Assembly (NCBI GenBank): GCA_045638645.1
Contig: JAZUBU010000002.1
Span: forward strand, 124,001 to 188,000
Source: JAGCJX01 sp045638645
Lineage (GTDB): Bacteria; Bacteroidota; Bacteroidia; Bacteroidales; UBA932
Direction of reading: 5' to 3'
DNA: 64,000 bases
Shown: positions 16,842 to 25,936 of the stretch, in pieces
Layout of the letters: each line of letters starts with the position of its first letter
Numbering within the stretch: position 1 is the first letter of the stretch
Notes under the pieces: model-generated
Told to the model about the DNA's origin: nothing
The model's input: the letters and a program-made list of their open reading frames with translations, nothing else
Databases searched by the model: none
Translations under genes and position numbers: made by a program

Positions 16842-18902
16842 ATGTTTGCAATTTCAAAGAAAGTATGGCCCGCACTTGTGGCCCTGGCACTTGGCCTTAC
16901 CATGGCCAGTTGTGAACCCGAAAAAGAGGAACCCATCATTGATCCCGAAGTTCCAGTTGCTCCCGAACTAACGCTAAACCAGACAGAAGTACTGGCTCCG
17001 AAAGGTGGCGGATCCTTCTCCGTAGAAGTAACCGTTACCAACCCGATTGAAGGCCAAAGCATCGAAGTAAGTGCTCCGCAAGTGGAATGGATTACCGACG
17101 TGGACACCAGTATCGAAAACATCATCCAGTTCGCTGTTGTAGAGAACAAAGAAACGGAAGTACGCGAAGCCTCCTTTACCATTTCCTACACCGATGCCGA
17201 ACCTGTTTCTTTCGTCGTGAAACAAGAAGCAGGTGACCCGATTGCCTTTGTCTACGAGAACTTGGAAACCGGTCTGAACGAATTCGTCGTGGACATCATT
17301 CCCGCGGACAAAACAACCCCGTATATCTTCTTCACAGCTGACCTTGCTTACATCCAAGAATTCGGTCTGGAAGACGATGATGCCTTGTTTGAAGACGACA
17401 TGGTCTATTTCGAACAAATGGCTCCCACATACGGCATGACCTTGGCTGAATTGTTGCAAGCCATCGCCCATACCGGCGATCAACGAGGCGGCACCACCGG
17501 TCTTTCTCCCCAGACCGACTACGTAGGTTACGCTTACCACATTGATATCGAAAACCAAGAACGCTTGTCGGACATCATCCGTTTGAACGTAACCACCGAA
17601 AAATTACCTTTGTCCGAAGTAGACTTTGATGTCACGATCGATGTACGCGGTCCGAACGCAACAGCTCATGTAACACCTATTGACTACGACGGCTACTACA
17701 ACTGGATTGCCATCGATGCGGCCAAATACGAAGAAGCATTGGGAGATGAAGACATGGGTGAGTACATCATCCACAGCTGGGCAACCACCGTCGATACCTA
17801 TTTGTACTACGGATACAGTGTAGAATTTCTCCTCTCACAATGCAAACAAGGGGTTCAAAGCATTGACATGATTGACATGGACCCGCTCACCGACTATGTC
17901 TTCGGTGTGTTCGCTGTCAGCGAAGAAACGGCTTATCCTTGTTCCGAACCCTTGACCATACCCTTTACCACGGAAGATATTCCGGAATCTGACCTGGTCG
18001 TTGAAATCAACATCAAAGAAGTCCAATCAAGAAGCTGTGTTGTTGACTTCATCGCCAGCAACGACACCGATCCGTACTTCGGATCCGTTCTGCTCAAAGA
18101 ATACTACGAATCATTCGGAGCCACGGACGAAGAACGCCTGGCCTTTATCGCTGAAAACTATTACGTCCCCACTAGCACGGGTACACGTATGGATCAACAC
18201 TTTGAAGAATTGGCACCGGAAACCGAATACGTAGCCTTGGCCTTCGGTTTCATCGGAGATACCGTCAACACCCCATTGTACAAAGAAGAATTCTGCACCT
18301 CAGCCGAAGTAAAAGGAAAATGCGTTCTCACATGGGACATCAATGATTATTATGATGCCTCTGCGATAGCCGCTTTGGATGAAAACTTCGCTGTATACGC
18401 TGAGTCAGGTGCTGCAATCCTCGCGTCGGAAGTCTTGATTGAACCCGATTCCGAAGTATACTACTACAATATTTTCCACGGTCAAAACGAAGAAAAAACT
18501 GAAGCCGAATGGATTGAATCCCTGATCAGCCAAGGCAAAGCTCAAAGAAAACCGCAAGCCTTTCTCTTGGATTACGATATTCCATTGACCTTCGCAGGCT
18601 TTGCTGTAGATGAAGAAGGAAACTATGGTCCATTGTATCTGGAATACTTTGTGCTGACCCGCGACAATGTGGGTGATCCGCAAGATTTCTTGGAATGGTA
18701 CTACAATGCATTCCCTTCCAACAGCCAGATGGCCATGCCTAAAGAGACACATGAACCTGCACCCTATACCGGTGGACTTACCCTGACAGAACAACCCGTC
18801 GTGCGCGAACAATCGGTTTCGCAATCCGGCCGCATGGTGTACTGTCCGGTTGAAAAACTGGATCATGCCCAATCTCAACGAAAAGTCCAAGTAAATTTCT
18901 AA
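16842..18902 (+). CDS. Large BACON-domain lipoprotein with repeated beta-sandwich units
   Basis: A 686-residue lipoprotein: the signal ends in lipobox MASC (Cys24) and a Glu/Pro-rich linker follows. Residues about 42-130 look like a BACON domain (LAPKGGGSFSVEVTV ... FTISYTDAEPVSFVVKQEAG). From about 135 on I see four diverged units of 100-130 residues, each with a short strand, an aromatic 'DPY/TPY/YYN' turn, a helix, an 'L.P.T.YV..A.' strand and a closing 'C/F-T-T-E' strand: about 135-252, 258-378, 385-488 and 490-640. The C-terminus is basic. BACON domains are often surface carbohydrate or mucin binding, but no enzyme domain is present. The gene stands alone with its own promoter and terminator. 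Confidence 0.8.
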   Translation: MFAISKKVWPALVALALGLTMASCEPEKEEPIIDPEVPVAPELTLNQTEVLAPKGGGSFSVEVTVTNPIEGQSIEVSAPQVEWITDVDTSIENIIQFAVVENKETEVREASFTISYTDAEPVSFVVKQEAGDPIAFVYENLETGLNEFVVDIIPADKTTPYIFFTADLAYIQEFGLEDDDALFEDDMVYFEQMAPTYGMTLAELLQAIAHTGDQRGGTTGLSPQTDYVGYAYHIDIENQERLSDIIRLNVTTEKLPLSEVDFDVTIDVRGPNATAHVTPIDYDGYYNWIAIDAAKYEEALGDEDMGEYIIHSWATTVDTYLYYGYSVEFLLSQCKQGVQSIDMIDMDPLTDYVFGVFAVSEETAYPCSEPLTIPFTTEDIPESDLVVEINIKEVQSRSCVVDFIASNDTDPYFGSVLLKEYYESFGATDEERLAFIAENYYVPTSTGTRMDQHFEELAPETEYVALAFGFIGDTVNTPLYKEEFCTSAEVKGKCVLTWDINDYYDASAIAALDENFAVYAESGAAILASEVLIEPDSEVYYYNIFHGQNEEKTEAEWIESLISQGKAQRKPQAFLLDYDIPLTFAGFAVDEEGNYGPLYLEYFVLTRDNVGDPQDFLEWYYNAFPSNSQMAMPKETHEPAPYTGGLTLTEQPVVREQSVSQSGRMVYCPVEKLDHAQSQRKVQVNF

Positions 18903-18927
18903 CGGACCAGCCATCGGCTGATCCGAC

Positions 18928-18965
18928 AAAAAAAGAGGATGACCCGCGGGTCATCCTCTTTTTTG
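18928..18965. terminator. Bidirectional rho-independent terminator
   Basis: A near-perfect palindrome with A-tract and T-tract (core GAGGATGACCCG / CGGGTCATCCTC) lies between the convergent BACON lipoprotein and GH20 genes. Confidence 0.93.
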
Positions 18966-19006
18966 TATCTCGTCCGGTTCCATCGGAACAAATTGTCATC
19001 GAAGAG

Positions 19007-20959
19007 CTACTTCACGACAATCTCATCGGTAAAGACAAAGCCCCCAAAGGCTCCGCTTTGGGCCTGATAGCGCACATATCGGGCGGTCGTTTCGCCTGTC
19101 CAACCGTAGGGAACAAACCGGACTTCTCCATCCCTAACCACCTCGTGCTCATGTACCACCAACTCCGTAAACTGCTCATTGTCTTCCGAGACGGAGATGA
19201 CCACCCGGGCCGGCAAAAAGACTTCCGGACCACAAACCTGCATAAAGTCTGCTGAAATGGAAGACAAGGGCATTGAAACGCCCAAATCAATGGTCACATC
19301 CAAACGTCCCCGACGGATAAAACCTTGCCAACGGCCATCGCCATAGGTCCATCCACCCCGTTTGCCATCGGTCAATGCGCTGTCTCCTCCCGCAGCATAT
19401 CCTGGATAATACGGCAAGTGATAGGTAACAGACTTTCCTTTGGCCAAGTGATCAATGTCCGTCAAAGCCTCCGGTCGGTTTCCGTATTCGTTTGCCAAGT
19501 CAAACGGATGGTAGCCAACTGCCTCAAGAGCATCACACCAAACCAACGCACGGCGGTGGAAATCCGGCCAATTTTTATGCTCCGGTTGGGTCCATGCCAC
19601 TTCGGCCAACGCAAACAGACGCGGGTAAATCATCATTTCTGCGTGCTCCACGGTCGGAACATACTCACACCAGAGATTGGCCTGCACACCCAAAATGCGT
19701 GCGGCTTCCTCACGCGTCAAGGTATCCGGAACCGGTTCAAAAGCATACACCTTCTCCAAAGGCAAATAGCCGCCCATCGCCTCCGGCAAGGTATGGGGAG
19801 CATCCTGGTAGGTATCGAAATAGCAATGGGAACCCGGGGTGAGAATCGCGGTCTCTCCGGCTTTTACCGCCTCCAGACCTCCTTCTATACCCCGCCAGGA
19901 CATCACCGTAGCTCCCGGAGCCAATCCGCCTTGTAAAATTTCATCCCAGCCCAACAATCGTCGACCCTTCGAGGCCAGGTAAGCTCCGATCCTGCGAATC
20001 AGGTAACTTTGCAATTCCTCAACAGACTCCAGGCCTTCCTGTTTCATCCTTGCCTGACAGCGGGGACAAGTCTTCCAGGCCATTTTTCCTGCTTCGTCCC
20101 CTCCGATGTGGATGTACTCCGACGGAAAAATTTCCATGACCTCATCCAGCACCGTTTGTAGGAAAACAAAGGTTTCCTCTCGGCCGGGACAGAAATCAGG
20201 ATGTTTGTACGCCTCACCGGTACAAGATAATTCCGGATAGGCGGCCAACACTTCTTCCGAATGGGCTGGCATCTCAATCTCCGGAACAATCACAATGTGA
20301 CGCGCTGCAGCATAAGCTACCAGTTCACGCAACTCCTGCTGGGTATAGTATCCGCCATAAGCCTCCGCACTTCCTTCCTCTGCATACTTGCGTGATCCGA
20401 ACCACCAATCTTTCCACAGAGGCGCCGTCCGCCATGCGGCGAAGCTGGTCAACCGCGGGTAGGCCTTGATCTCAATCCGCCAACCGGCCGCATCCGTCAA
20501 GTGCAGGTGAAGACGGTTCATCTTCATCGACGCCATGGCATCAATCTGTTTTTTCAAGAAAGCAGTATCGTAAAAATGACGGGAAACATCCATCATAAAA
20601 CCCCTCCACGGGAACCGGGGGGCATCCTCGATGGTCACAACCGGAATGCGACCATCTTCCCGCTGCAACTGGCGCAGGGTTTGACGGCCATAGAACAGAC
20701 CGGCTTCATCGGCGGCCTCCAACACAATAGAATCCCGGGTCACACGAAGCCGGTATCCTTCCGGCTCGGAAACCTGTTCCGAAATCACCTGAGAGAATCG
20801 CGCAGGCTCCCGATCCAGGAGCGAAACATCCAAACTTCCGTTACCAAAGACCATGGTGTTGGGTTGAGGCAACACACAAGATTCTTCCGAAGAAGAACAA
20901 CTCCACAGGCCCGTGCAGAGCGCCAGGGCAACTAGCCCTTTAATGTATTTCAATTTCAT
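19007..20959 (-). CDS. GH20 beta-N-acetylhexosaminidase lipoprotein (650 aa)
   Basis: An exo-beta-N-acetylhexosaminidase that removes terminal GlcNAc or GalNAc by substrate-assisted catalysis. I start at the ATG at 20959, which opens a lipoprotein signal with lipobox LWSC; a longer frame has none. An N-terminal GH20b domain is followed by the TIM barrel from PRFPWRGFMMDVSRHF. The catalytic pair is GGDE (Asp288-Glu289). The barrel motif reads HLTDAAGWR where the sister enzyme has HLSDDQGWR. The C-terminal 130 residues resemble an F5/8-type beta-sandwich (RLDVTIDLG ... ARYVRYQAQS). Its start overlaps the end of the upstream GH20 gene by 20 bases, so it is last in the run. Confidence 0.94.
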   Translation of the reverse strand: MKLKYIKGLVALALCTGLWSCSSSEESCVLPQPNTMVFGNGSLDVSLLDREPARFSQVISEQVSEPEGYRLRVTRDSIVLEAADEAGLFYGRQTLRQLQREDGRIPVVTIEDAPRFPWRGFMMDVSRHFYDTAFLKKQIDAMASMKMNRLHLHLTDAAGWRIEIKAYPRLTSFAAWRTAPLWKDWWFGSRKYAEEGSAEAYGGYYTQQELRELVAYAAARHIVIVPEIEMPAHSEEVLAAYPELSCTGEAYKHPDFCPGREETFVFLQTVLDEVMEIFPSEYIHIGGDEAGKMAWKTCPRCQARMKQEGLESVEELQSYLIRRIGAYLASKGRRLLGWDEILQGGLAPGATVMSWRGIEGGLEAVKAGETAILTPGSHCYFDTYQDAPHTLPEAMGGYLPLEKVYAFEPVPDTLTREEAARILGVQANLWCEYVPTVEHAEMMIYPRLFALAEVAWTQPEHKNWPDFHRRALVWCDALEAVGYHPFDLANEYGNRPEALTDIDHLAKGKSVTYHLPYYPGYAAGGDSALTDGKRGGWTYGDGRWQGFIRRGRLDVTIDLGVSMPLSSISADFMQVCGPEVFLPARVVISVSEDNEQFTELVVHEHEVVRDGEVRFVPYGWTGETTARYVRYQAQSGAFGGFVFTDEIVVK

Positions 20960-23300
20960 CGACAAACAAGAATGCAGGCAATCCCCTGCCATTGTGCCAT
21001 TGCGGCAATGATTTTTCTACGGCTGCTTTTACCCGGATATAGCGGGCCTCTACCTTCGGAAAGGCATAGAGGTGATCATAAATACCATTCCGATCCTCCA
21101 GGGTCATACTCGGATAGGATTCCCGGACCACTTCTGTAAAATGTTCGTTGTCCACAGAGACTTCGATTACCACTTCGCGGGTATCACAGATCCAATCCCC
21201 CTTCTCCACACAGGTAGAGAATTTTACTTGCTCGACCGCTTGGACGGACTGCAGATCGATGACAGCATCCATATCGCCTTGATAAAAGCCCAACCAGCGG
21301 CCCGTCTTGTAATTGCCGTTGCCCTTCAGACCATCGACCAAGACGCCCGGACCGGCAAAGGTATAACCCCGGTGGGTGGGATGAGCCAAGGTAATCGGAC
21401 GGGTGGTTGCCAGGTTGAATTTGATTTGCTCGCTAAAGATCCGGCTATAAGCCTGTCCCCGTTTGACCACCGCCTGAAAACGGCCATCCTGTTTCACGGC
21501 AACCGGGCCGCTGTACAACAATCCTTTTTTTCGGGGGTCAGTACCATCTGTGGTATAATAGATGGATGCGTCATCCAAGGTCTTCAGGCTCACCACCACC
21601 TCATTCTGCTCAAAATCCGGACGGATCGCCGCCTCCACATCGAAGAGATGGGTCGCAAAACGGTAGTCCAGGATCCGGTAGCGTTCAATCAGAGCCGGCA
21701 GACGTTTCAAGAAATCTTCATAATCCCGTTGGGACTTTTCGGACCATTGGATTTCACTCAGAGCGGCCATACGCGGCAACTCCATGTATTGAACCTGCTT
21801 GAAGTCCGCAATGTATTCGGTCCAGAGGTTCGCTTGAATACCCAAAATATGGTGGTGCTGCTCCGCCGGAATGGAGCCGAACGGAGGTTCAAAAGAATAC
21901 ACACGATCCACCGGAATAAAACCTCCGATAGCAATCGGTTCGTCCTCACGGTTGTTGGTCTGATAATAGTCAAAATACAAATGGGTATGAGGACTCAAGA
22001 TGGCATCATGGTGCAGATGAGCAGCCTCGATGGCTCCTCCGATTCCGCGCCACGACATCACCGTCGCACCGGGAGCCAGACCGCCTTCTAAAATTTCATC
22101 CCAGCCGATCATCTTCCGACCGTTTTCTGCCAGGAAATTGCCGATCTGGGTCATGAACCAGCTTTGGAGCTTCATTTCTGCCGAATTCTTCGCATCATCC
22201 TTCAAGCCCAATTCCCGAATTTTCGCCTGGCAGGTTTCACAGGCCTCCCAACGCTCCTTCGGACATTCGTCTCCTCCTACATGGATGTATTCAGAAGGGA
22301 ACATTTCCATCACCTCTTTCAACACATTTTTTACAAACTCCAGGGTCTTCGGATTACCGGCGCACAAAACGTCCTCCGATACACCCCATTGCTGCCACAC
22401 CTGGTACGGACCACCGGTACAACCCAATTCCGGGTAGGTGGTCAAAGCAGCCAACATGTGACCGGGCATGTCCACCTCCGGAACAACAACGATGTGCTGG
22501 CGGGCAGCATACGCCACGACATCCAGGATTTCTTCACGGGTATAAGCCCCTCCGTACGGAATGCCGTCGTATTCTCCTGTATTGTGACCAATGACCGTTC
22601 CATCCCGACGGGATCCGATCTCCGTCAACTCAGGATAGGCCTGAATCGGCAAACGCCAACCCTGGTCATCGGACAAATGCCAGTGGAAGCGGTTGATGTG
22701 GTGCAAGGCCAACATGTCGATAAAGGTCTTGACCTCTTCCACCGAAAAGAAGTGGCGTGACACATCCAACATGGCACCACGCCAAGCAAAACGGGGACTG
22801 TCTTCTATCACCACAGGCTCCATCTGGATGGATCCGTATTTGCCCACTGGCAAGGACTTACGCAAAGTTTGAATACCATAGAAGACCCCCGCCGGCGTGG
22901 GTGCTGCAATCTCAACGCCCTCCTCAGCAACCGTCATACGATAGGCTTCTTCGGCAATCGGACTGTCTGCGCCAACCGTCGGATCAATCACCAGCCGGAT
23001 ACCTGTTCCCAAGGATTGGGATGCAGAAACCGCCTGAACAGTCAAATCAATGCCGGACTCCTGACGCAGGTAGTTTGCCAGAAATTGGGCATTTTCCTGC
23101 ATCGACGCGACCGATTCGGGATACATAACAACCATACCATCCTGCAACAAGAAGCCGTTCCCCTGTGTCTGCACCACAGACTGCGGCAAGGGAATGATCT
23201 CGTAGGATGCAGTGCTGGTCTTTGTGCTGCAAGCAGACGTACCTGCCAACAAAAGAATGCCCACAAGGGCTGCCAGCGCATTTGTTCGAAAGAATTTCAT
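20940..23300 (-). CDS. GH20 beta-N-acetylhexosaminidase with chitobiase C-terminal and F5/8-like domains (786 aa)
   Basis: A lipoprotein-type signal (lipobox region GTSAC) is followed by a GH20b domain (about 32-165), the GH20 barrel from PRFAWRGAMLDVSRHF with HWHLSDDQGWR, and catalytic GGDE (Asp344-Glu345). A CHB_HEX_C-like domain follows (about 555-620, YYTTDGTDPRKKG), and a C-terminal discoidin-like domain closes the protein (about 650-786, WLGFYQGDMDAVIDL, ARYIRVKA). The domain order is that of Bacteroidales hexosaminidases acting on host or chitin-type GlcNAc ends. It lies 19 bases behind the GH2 gene and overlaps the next GH20 gene. Substrate linkage cannot be read from sequence. Confidence 0.95.
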   Translation of the reverse strand: MKFFRTNALAALVGILLLAGTSACSTKTSTASYEIIPLPQSVVQTQGNGFLLQDGMVVMYPESVASMQENAQFLANYLRQESGIDLTVQAVSASQSLGTGIRLVIDPTVGADSPIAEEAYRMTVAEEGVEIAAPTPAGVFYGIQTLRKSLPVGKYGSIQMEPVVIEDSPRFAWRGAMLDVSRHFFSVEEVKTFIDMLALHHINRFHWHLSDDQGWRLPIQAYPELTEIGSRRDGTVIGHNTGEYDGIPYGGAYTREEILDVVAYAARQHIVVVPEVDMPGHMLAALTTYPELGCTGGPYQVWQQWGVSEDVLCAGNPKTLEFVKNVLKEVMEMFPSEYIHVGGDECPKERWEACETCQAKIRELGLKDDAKNSAEMKLQSWFMTQIGNFLAENGRKMIGWDEILEGGLAPGATVMSWRGIGGAIEAAHLHHDAILSPHTHLYFDYYQTNNREDEPIAIGGFIPVDRVYSFEPPFGSIPAEQHHHILGIQANLWTEYIADFKQVQYMELPRMAALSEIQWSEKSQRDYEDFLKRLPALIERYRILDYRFATHLFDVEAAIRPDFEQNEVVVSLKTLDDASIYYTTDGTDPRKKGLLYSGPVAVKQDGRFQAVVKRGQAYSRIFSEQIKFNLATTRPITLAHPTHRGYTFAGPGVLVDGLKGNGNYKTGRWLGFYQGDMDAVIDLQSVQAVEQVKFSTCVEKGDWICDTREVVIEVSVDNEHFTEVVRESYPSMTLEDRNGIYDHLYAFPKVEARYIRVKAAVEKSLPQWHNGRGLPAFLFVDEIEIH

Positions 23301-23319
23301 AATACGATCTATTTAAGAA

Positions 23320-25932
23320 TTATTTCTTCTGATTTTCTGCGACAAAGATGTCGGCCAGCTGCCATACATGCAAAGCGGGTCCGTCAGCAGCTTGGGCCGG
23401 CAACCGTTCATCCTTCAGGACGATGCAACGGGGCTCTCCCGGATAGAGGTCAAAGAAATTGTCACTGTAGCGGAGACCCTGCAAGGGTATTTCCAAAAAG
23501 ACATCCCGCGCCAGCACATCTGTCTCCAGGGTTACGTACCAACAGCCTGCTTCGGCACGGACGTGCATCCGGATGTCGGCTTTGGGTACGGCCATTTCTT
23601 TCGGCTTGACCAAAGCCCCCAAATGGTCGTACGCGGCCCCATCGTGCGTTACAAACCGGGTACGAATCAACACCTGCTCGGGAGAACGGCCACAAAGCAA
23701 CTCTTCCTCGGACAGATCAAAAACCGGAACAGTGCTGTTTGCCACAAAGCGAATGCGCCGTTTCCAGGTCCGCAAGACTTTCCCTTCCGGATCCATGGCC
23801 TCCACAGTCACCTTCACGCGCCCACGGTCTTCCAGCCGGTCCGAGACAGCATAAAAGTGCACCAAACTGTCTTCCTGATGCCAGCTCACCACTTCCGGTG
23901 CAAAAGCCCGACGCATCTGGTAATGAAGGGCCTTCCAGTTGCCGTAATAATCAACACTGGCCCACGAAACCGTCGGCCACGCCTCGTTGAACTGCCAGTA
24001 CAACGAGCCCATGCAATAGGGCCGATGGCGCCGGTGTGCCTCCACCACGTCCCGCATGCCCTGGCCTTGCAAGACCTGCACGGCATAGACAAACGCCGGG
24101 AAATCGTCGGGGACCGGATAATACATCTCCAGATACTTCTTGATCAGACCATTCCCCGTAGAGGCTTTCTGATGGGTCCGCATGACCTCTGAGTCCAGAT
24201 GATAATCCGACTCCTCTGCAAACGTGGCGAGGGTCTTTCGCTCAGGAAATGCCTGAAACCCGTATTCACTGACGAAACGGAAACGGTCATTGTCCATACT
24301 CTCAAAGGGTTTCTGACCATACCACAAGCCCCAGTTGTGAGCATCCCCCCGGGTCCAGCTATCCGGGCGTCCCCAGTTAGCGGACAAGGGAGAACCGTGC
24401 AGATAAGGTCGCTGCTGGTCCAACTCAGCCACTACTTCGGGCAGAAGTTCCCGGAATAAACGGTTGTAATCCGCCTGCATCCGCTCATACACACCCGGAT
24501 AAGGGCTAAAACGACGCTTCCACCCCCAATATTTGATTCCCTCTTCGACTTCGTTGTTCCCGCACCAAAGGACCAGGGAGGGATGACGACGCAAACGACG
24601 GATGTTGTAGACGGCTTCCGAACGCACATTCTCCAAAAAAGCGCTATCGGCCGGATAACTGGTACATCCGAACAGAAAATCCTGCCAAACCAGCAACCCG
24701 GCTTCATCCGCCAGGTTGTAAAAGTCATCGGATTCGTAAATACCGCCGCCCCAATGACGGATCGTATTGAATCCCGCAGCCAACGCATCGTCCACGACCC
24801 GACGATAGCGGGCCGCATCCATCCGGGGCAACAAAGCATCTCCCGGCATCATGTTCGCCCCCTTGGCAAAGAGCGGACGACCGTTGACCTGAAAATAAAA
24901 AGAGACTCCCAGAGAATCCGGCTCCTGTACCAAGACAACTTCCCGCAAACCGACCCGTTCCCGACGCGCTACACAGGTACCGGTCGTGCGCGGCTCTCCG
25001 GAGAGCGGATCCGTGGTTTCCATCCACCGGACCTTCGCTGTAAAATCATACAAGGTGGCCTCTCCCCAACCGTTGGGCATCCACAGCTTGGGATTGGCAA
25101 GGGTCTGGGGCAACACCTGCGTATGCAAACCTGGCTCTACAACAACATCCAGGCTGTCACATCCCAACGACCGCCCCTCCAAAGCATATTCAAAATAAAG
25201 ACGGGCACGACCAGAGTGAGCGGCTTCCCAAACCAATTCGCGGGAAACCTCCGCTTTCTTCTCGTTGGCCTGCAATACGCGCACATAGTAGTCCTCAATC
25301 CGGACATCCTTCCAGAATTCCAGGTACACGGGTTTCCAGATACCACAAGTCACCAGGCGGATCTGCATGTCCCAACCGTAACTGTACGGTGCTTTCCGGG
25401 TGTATACACTGGTTTTCTCCGCATGGTGGTCGTTGTCTGCCGGATAATCAAATCCGGCCGCATCCCGCAAAGGCATCACCTCCCGTATCGGAGAGCGGAA
25501 ACGGACTTCCAGGCGGTTGTTCCCCGCACGCAAAAGAGACTTTACGTCGTAGGCATAGCCCACAAACATATTCTGAACCGAATCAATCAACTGATCATTC
25601 AGCCAGATATCCGCATATGTATCCAATCCGTCAAAACAAAGCCGGACCGCATCACAGGACAAATCTTGCCCGGAGACTTGGAAATCCAGGCGATAGGTCC
25701 AATCCTCGTCTTCCACCCATTGCACCAAGGCCTCATTCGTACCATAGAAAGGGTCCGGAATCAAACCATGGTCCAACAAATCCTGATGCACTGTCCCGGG
25801 CACCTGAGCCGTTCGCCAAAGACCTTCGCCCTCGCGACAAAACTGCCATCCCTGTTGAAGGTACACACGATGCTGTGCTCCCAGGGTTACAACGGACAAG
25901 AAACAGACAAGCAGCGCAAGAAGCCTACGCAT
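23320..25932 (-). CDS. GH2 beta-mannosidase
   Basis: An 870-residue exported GH2 enzyme. The ATG at 25932 gives a clean signal peptide (MRRLLALLVCFLSVVTLGAQ) and lies 4 bases after the previous stop. The N-terminal sugar-binding sandwich contains DDFYG-like IPDPFYGTNEALVQWVEDEDW, the signature that separates beta-mannosidases from beta-galactosidases. The barrel has the acid/base in WCGNNEVEEG (about Glu461) and the nucleophile in FVSEYGFQ (about Glu556), plus GGGIYESDDFY and WQDFLFGC. C-terminal Ig-like domains follow. It would remove beta-mannose from mannan or the N-glycan core (Man-beta-1,4-GlcNAc), which fits the two GH20 genes behind it. Confidence 0.93.
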   Translation of the reverse strand: MRRLLALLVCFLSVVTLGAQHRVYLQQGWQFCREGEGLWRTAQVPGTVHQDLLDHGLIPDPFYGTNEALVQWVEDEDWTYRLDFQVSGQDLSCDAVRLCFDGLDTYADIWLNDQLIDSVQNMFVGYAYDVKSLLRAGNNRLEVRFRSPIREVMPLRDAAGFDYPADNDHHAEKTSVYTRKAPYSYGWDMQIRLVTCGIWKPVYLEFWKDVRIEDYYVRVLQANEKKAEVSRELVWEAAHSGRARLYFEYALEGRSLGCDSLDVVVEPGLHTQVLPQTLANPKLWMPNGWGEATLYDFTAKVRWMETTDPLSGEPRTTGTCVARRERVGLREVVLVQEPDSLGVSFYFQVNGRPLFAKGANMMPGDALLPRMDAARYRRVVDDALAAGFNTIRHWGGGIYESDDFYNLADEAGLLVWQDFLFGCTSYPADSAFLENVRSEAVYNIRRLRRHPSLVLWCGNNEVEEGIKYWGWKRRFSPYPGVYERMQADYNRLFRELLPEVVAELDQQRPYLHGSPLSANWGRPDSWTRGDAHNWGLWYGQKPFESMDNDRFRFVSEYGFQAFPERKTLATFAEESDYHLDSEVMRTHQKASTGNGLIKKYLEMYYPVPDDFPAFVYAVQVLQGQGMRDVVEAHRRHRPYCMGSLYWQFNEAWPTVSWASVDYYGNWKALHYQMRRAFAPEVVSWHQEDSLVHFYAVSDRLEDRGRVKVTVEAMDPEGKVLRTWKRRIRFVANSTVPVFDLSEEELLCGRSPEQVLIRTRFVTHDGAAYDHLGALVKPKEMAVPKADIRMHVRAEAGCWYVTLETDVLARDVFLEIPLQGLRYSDNFFDLYPGEPRCIVLKDERLPAQAADGPALHVWQLADIFVAENQKK

Positions 25933-25936
25933 AAGC

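Noticed and set aside
20430..20480. TDAAGW in the first GH20 enzyme as an inactivating change
   Set aside because: The catalytic GGDE pair is intact and this variant barrel motif is, as far as I recall, seen in a GH20 subgroup of Bacteroidales.
19007..25932. A classical polysaccharide utilisation locus
   Set aside because: No SusC/SusD pair, hybrid two-component system or ECF sigma/anti-sigma is present; the only TonB receptor is of the metal type.
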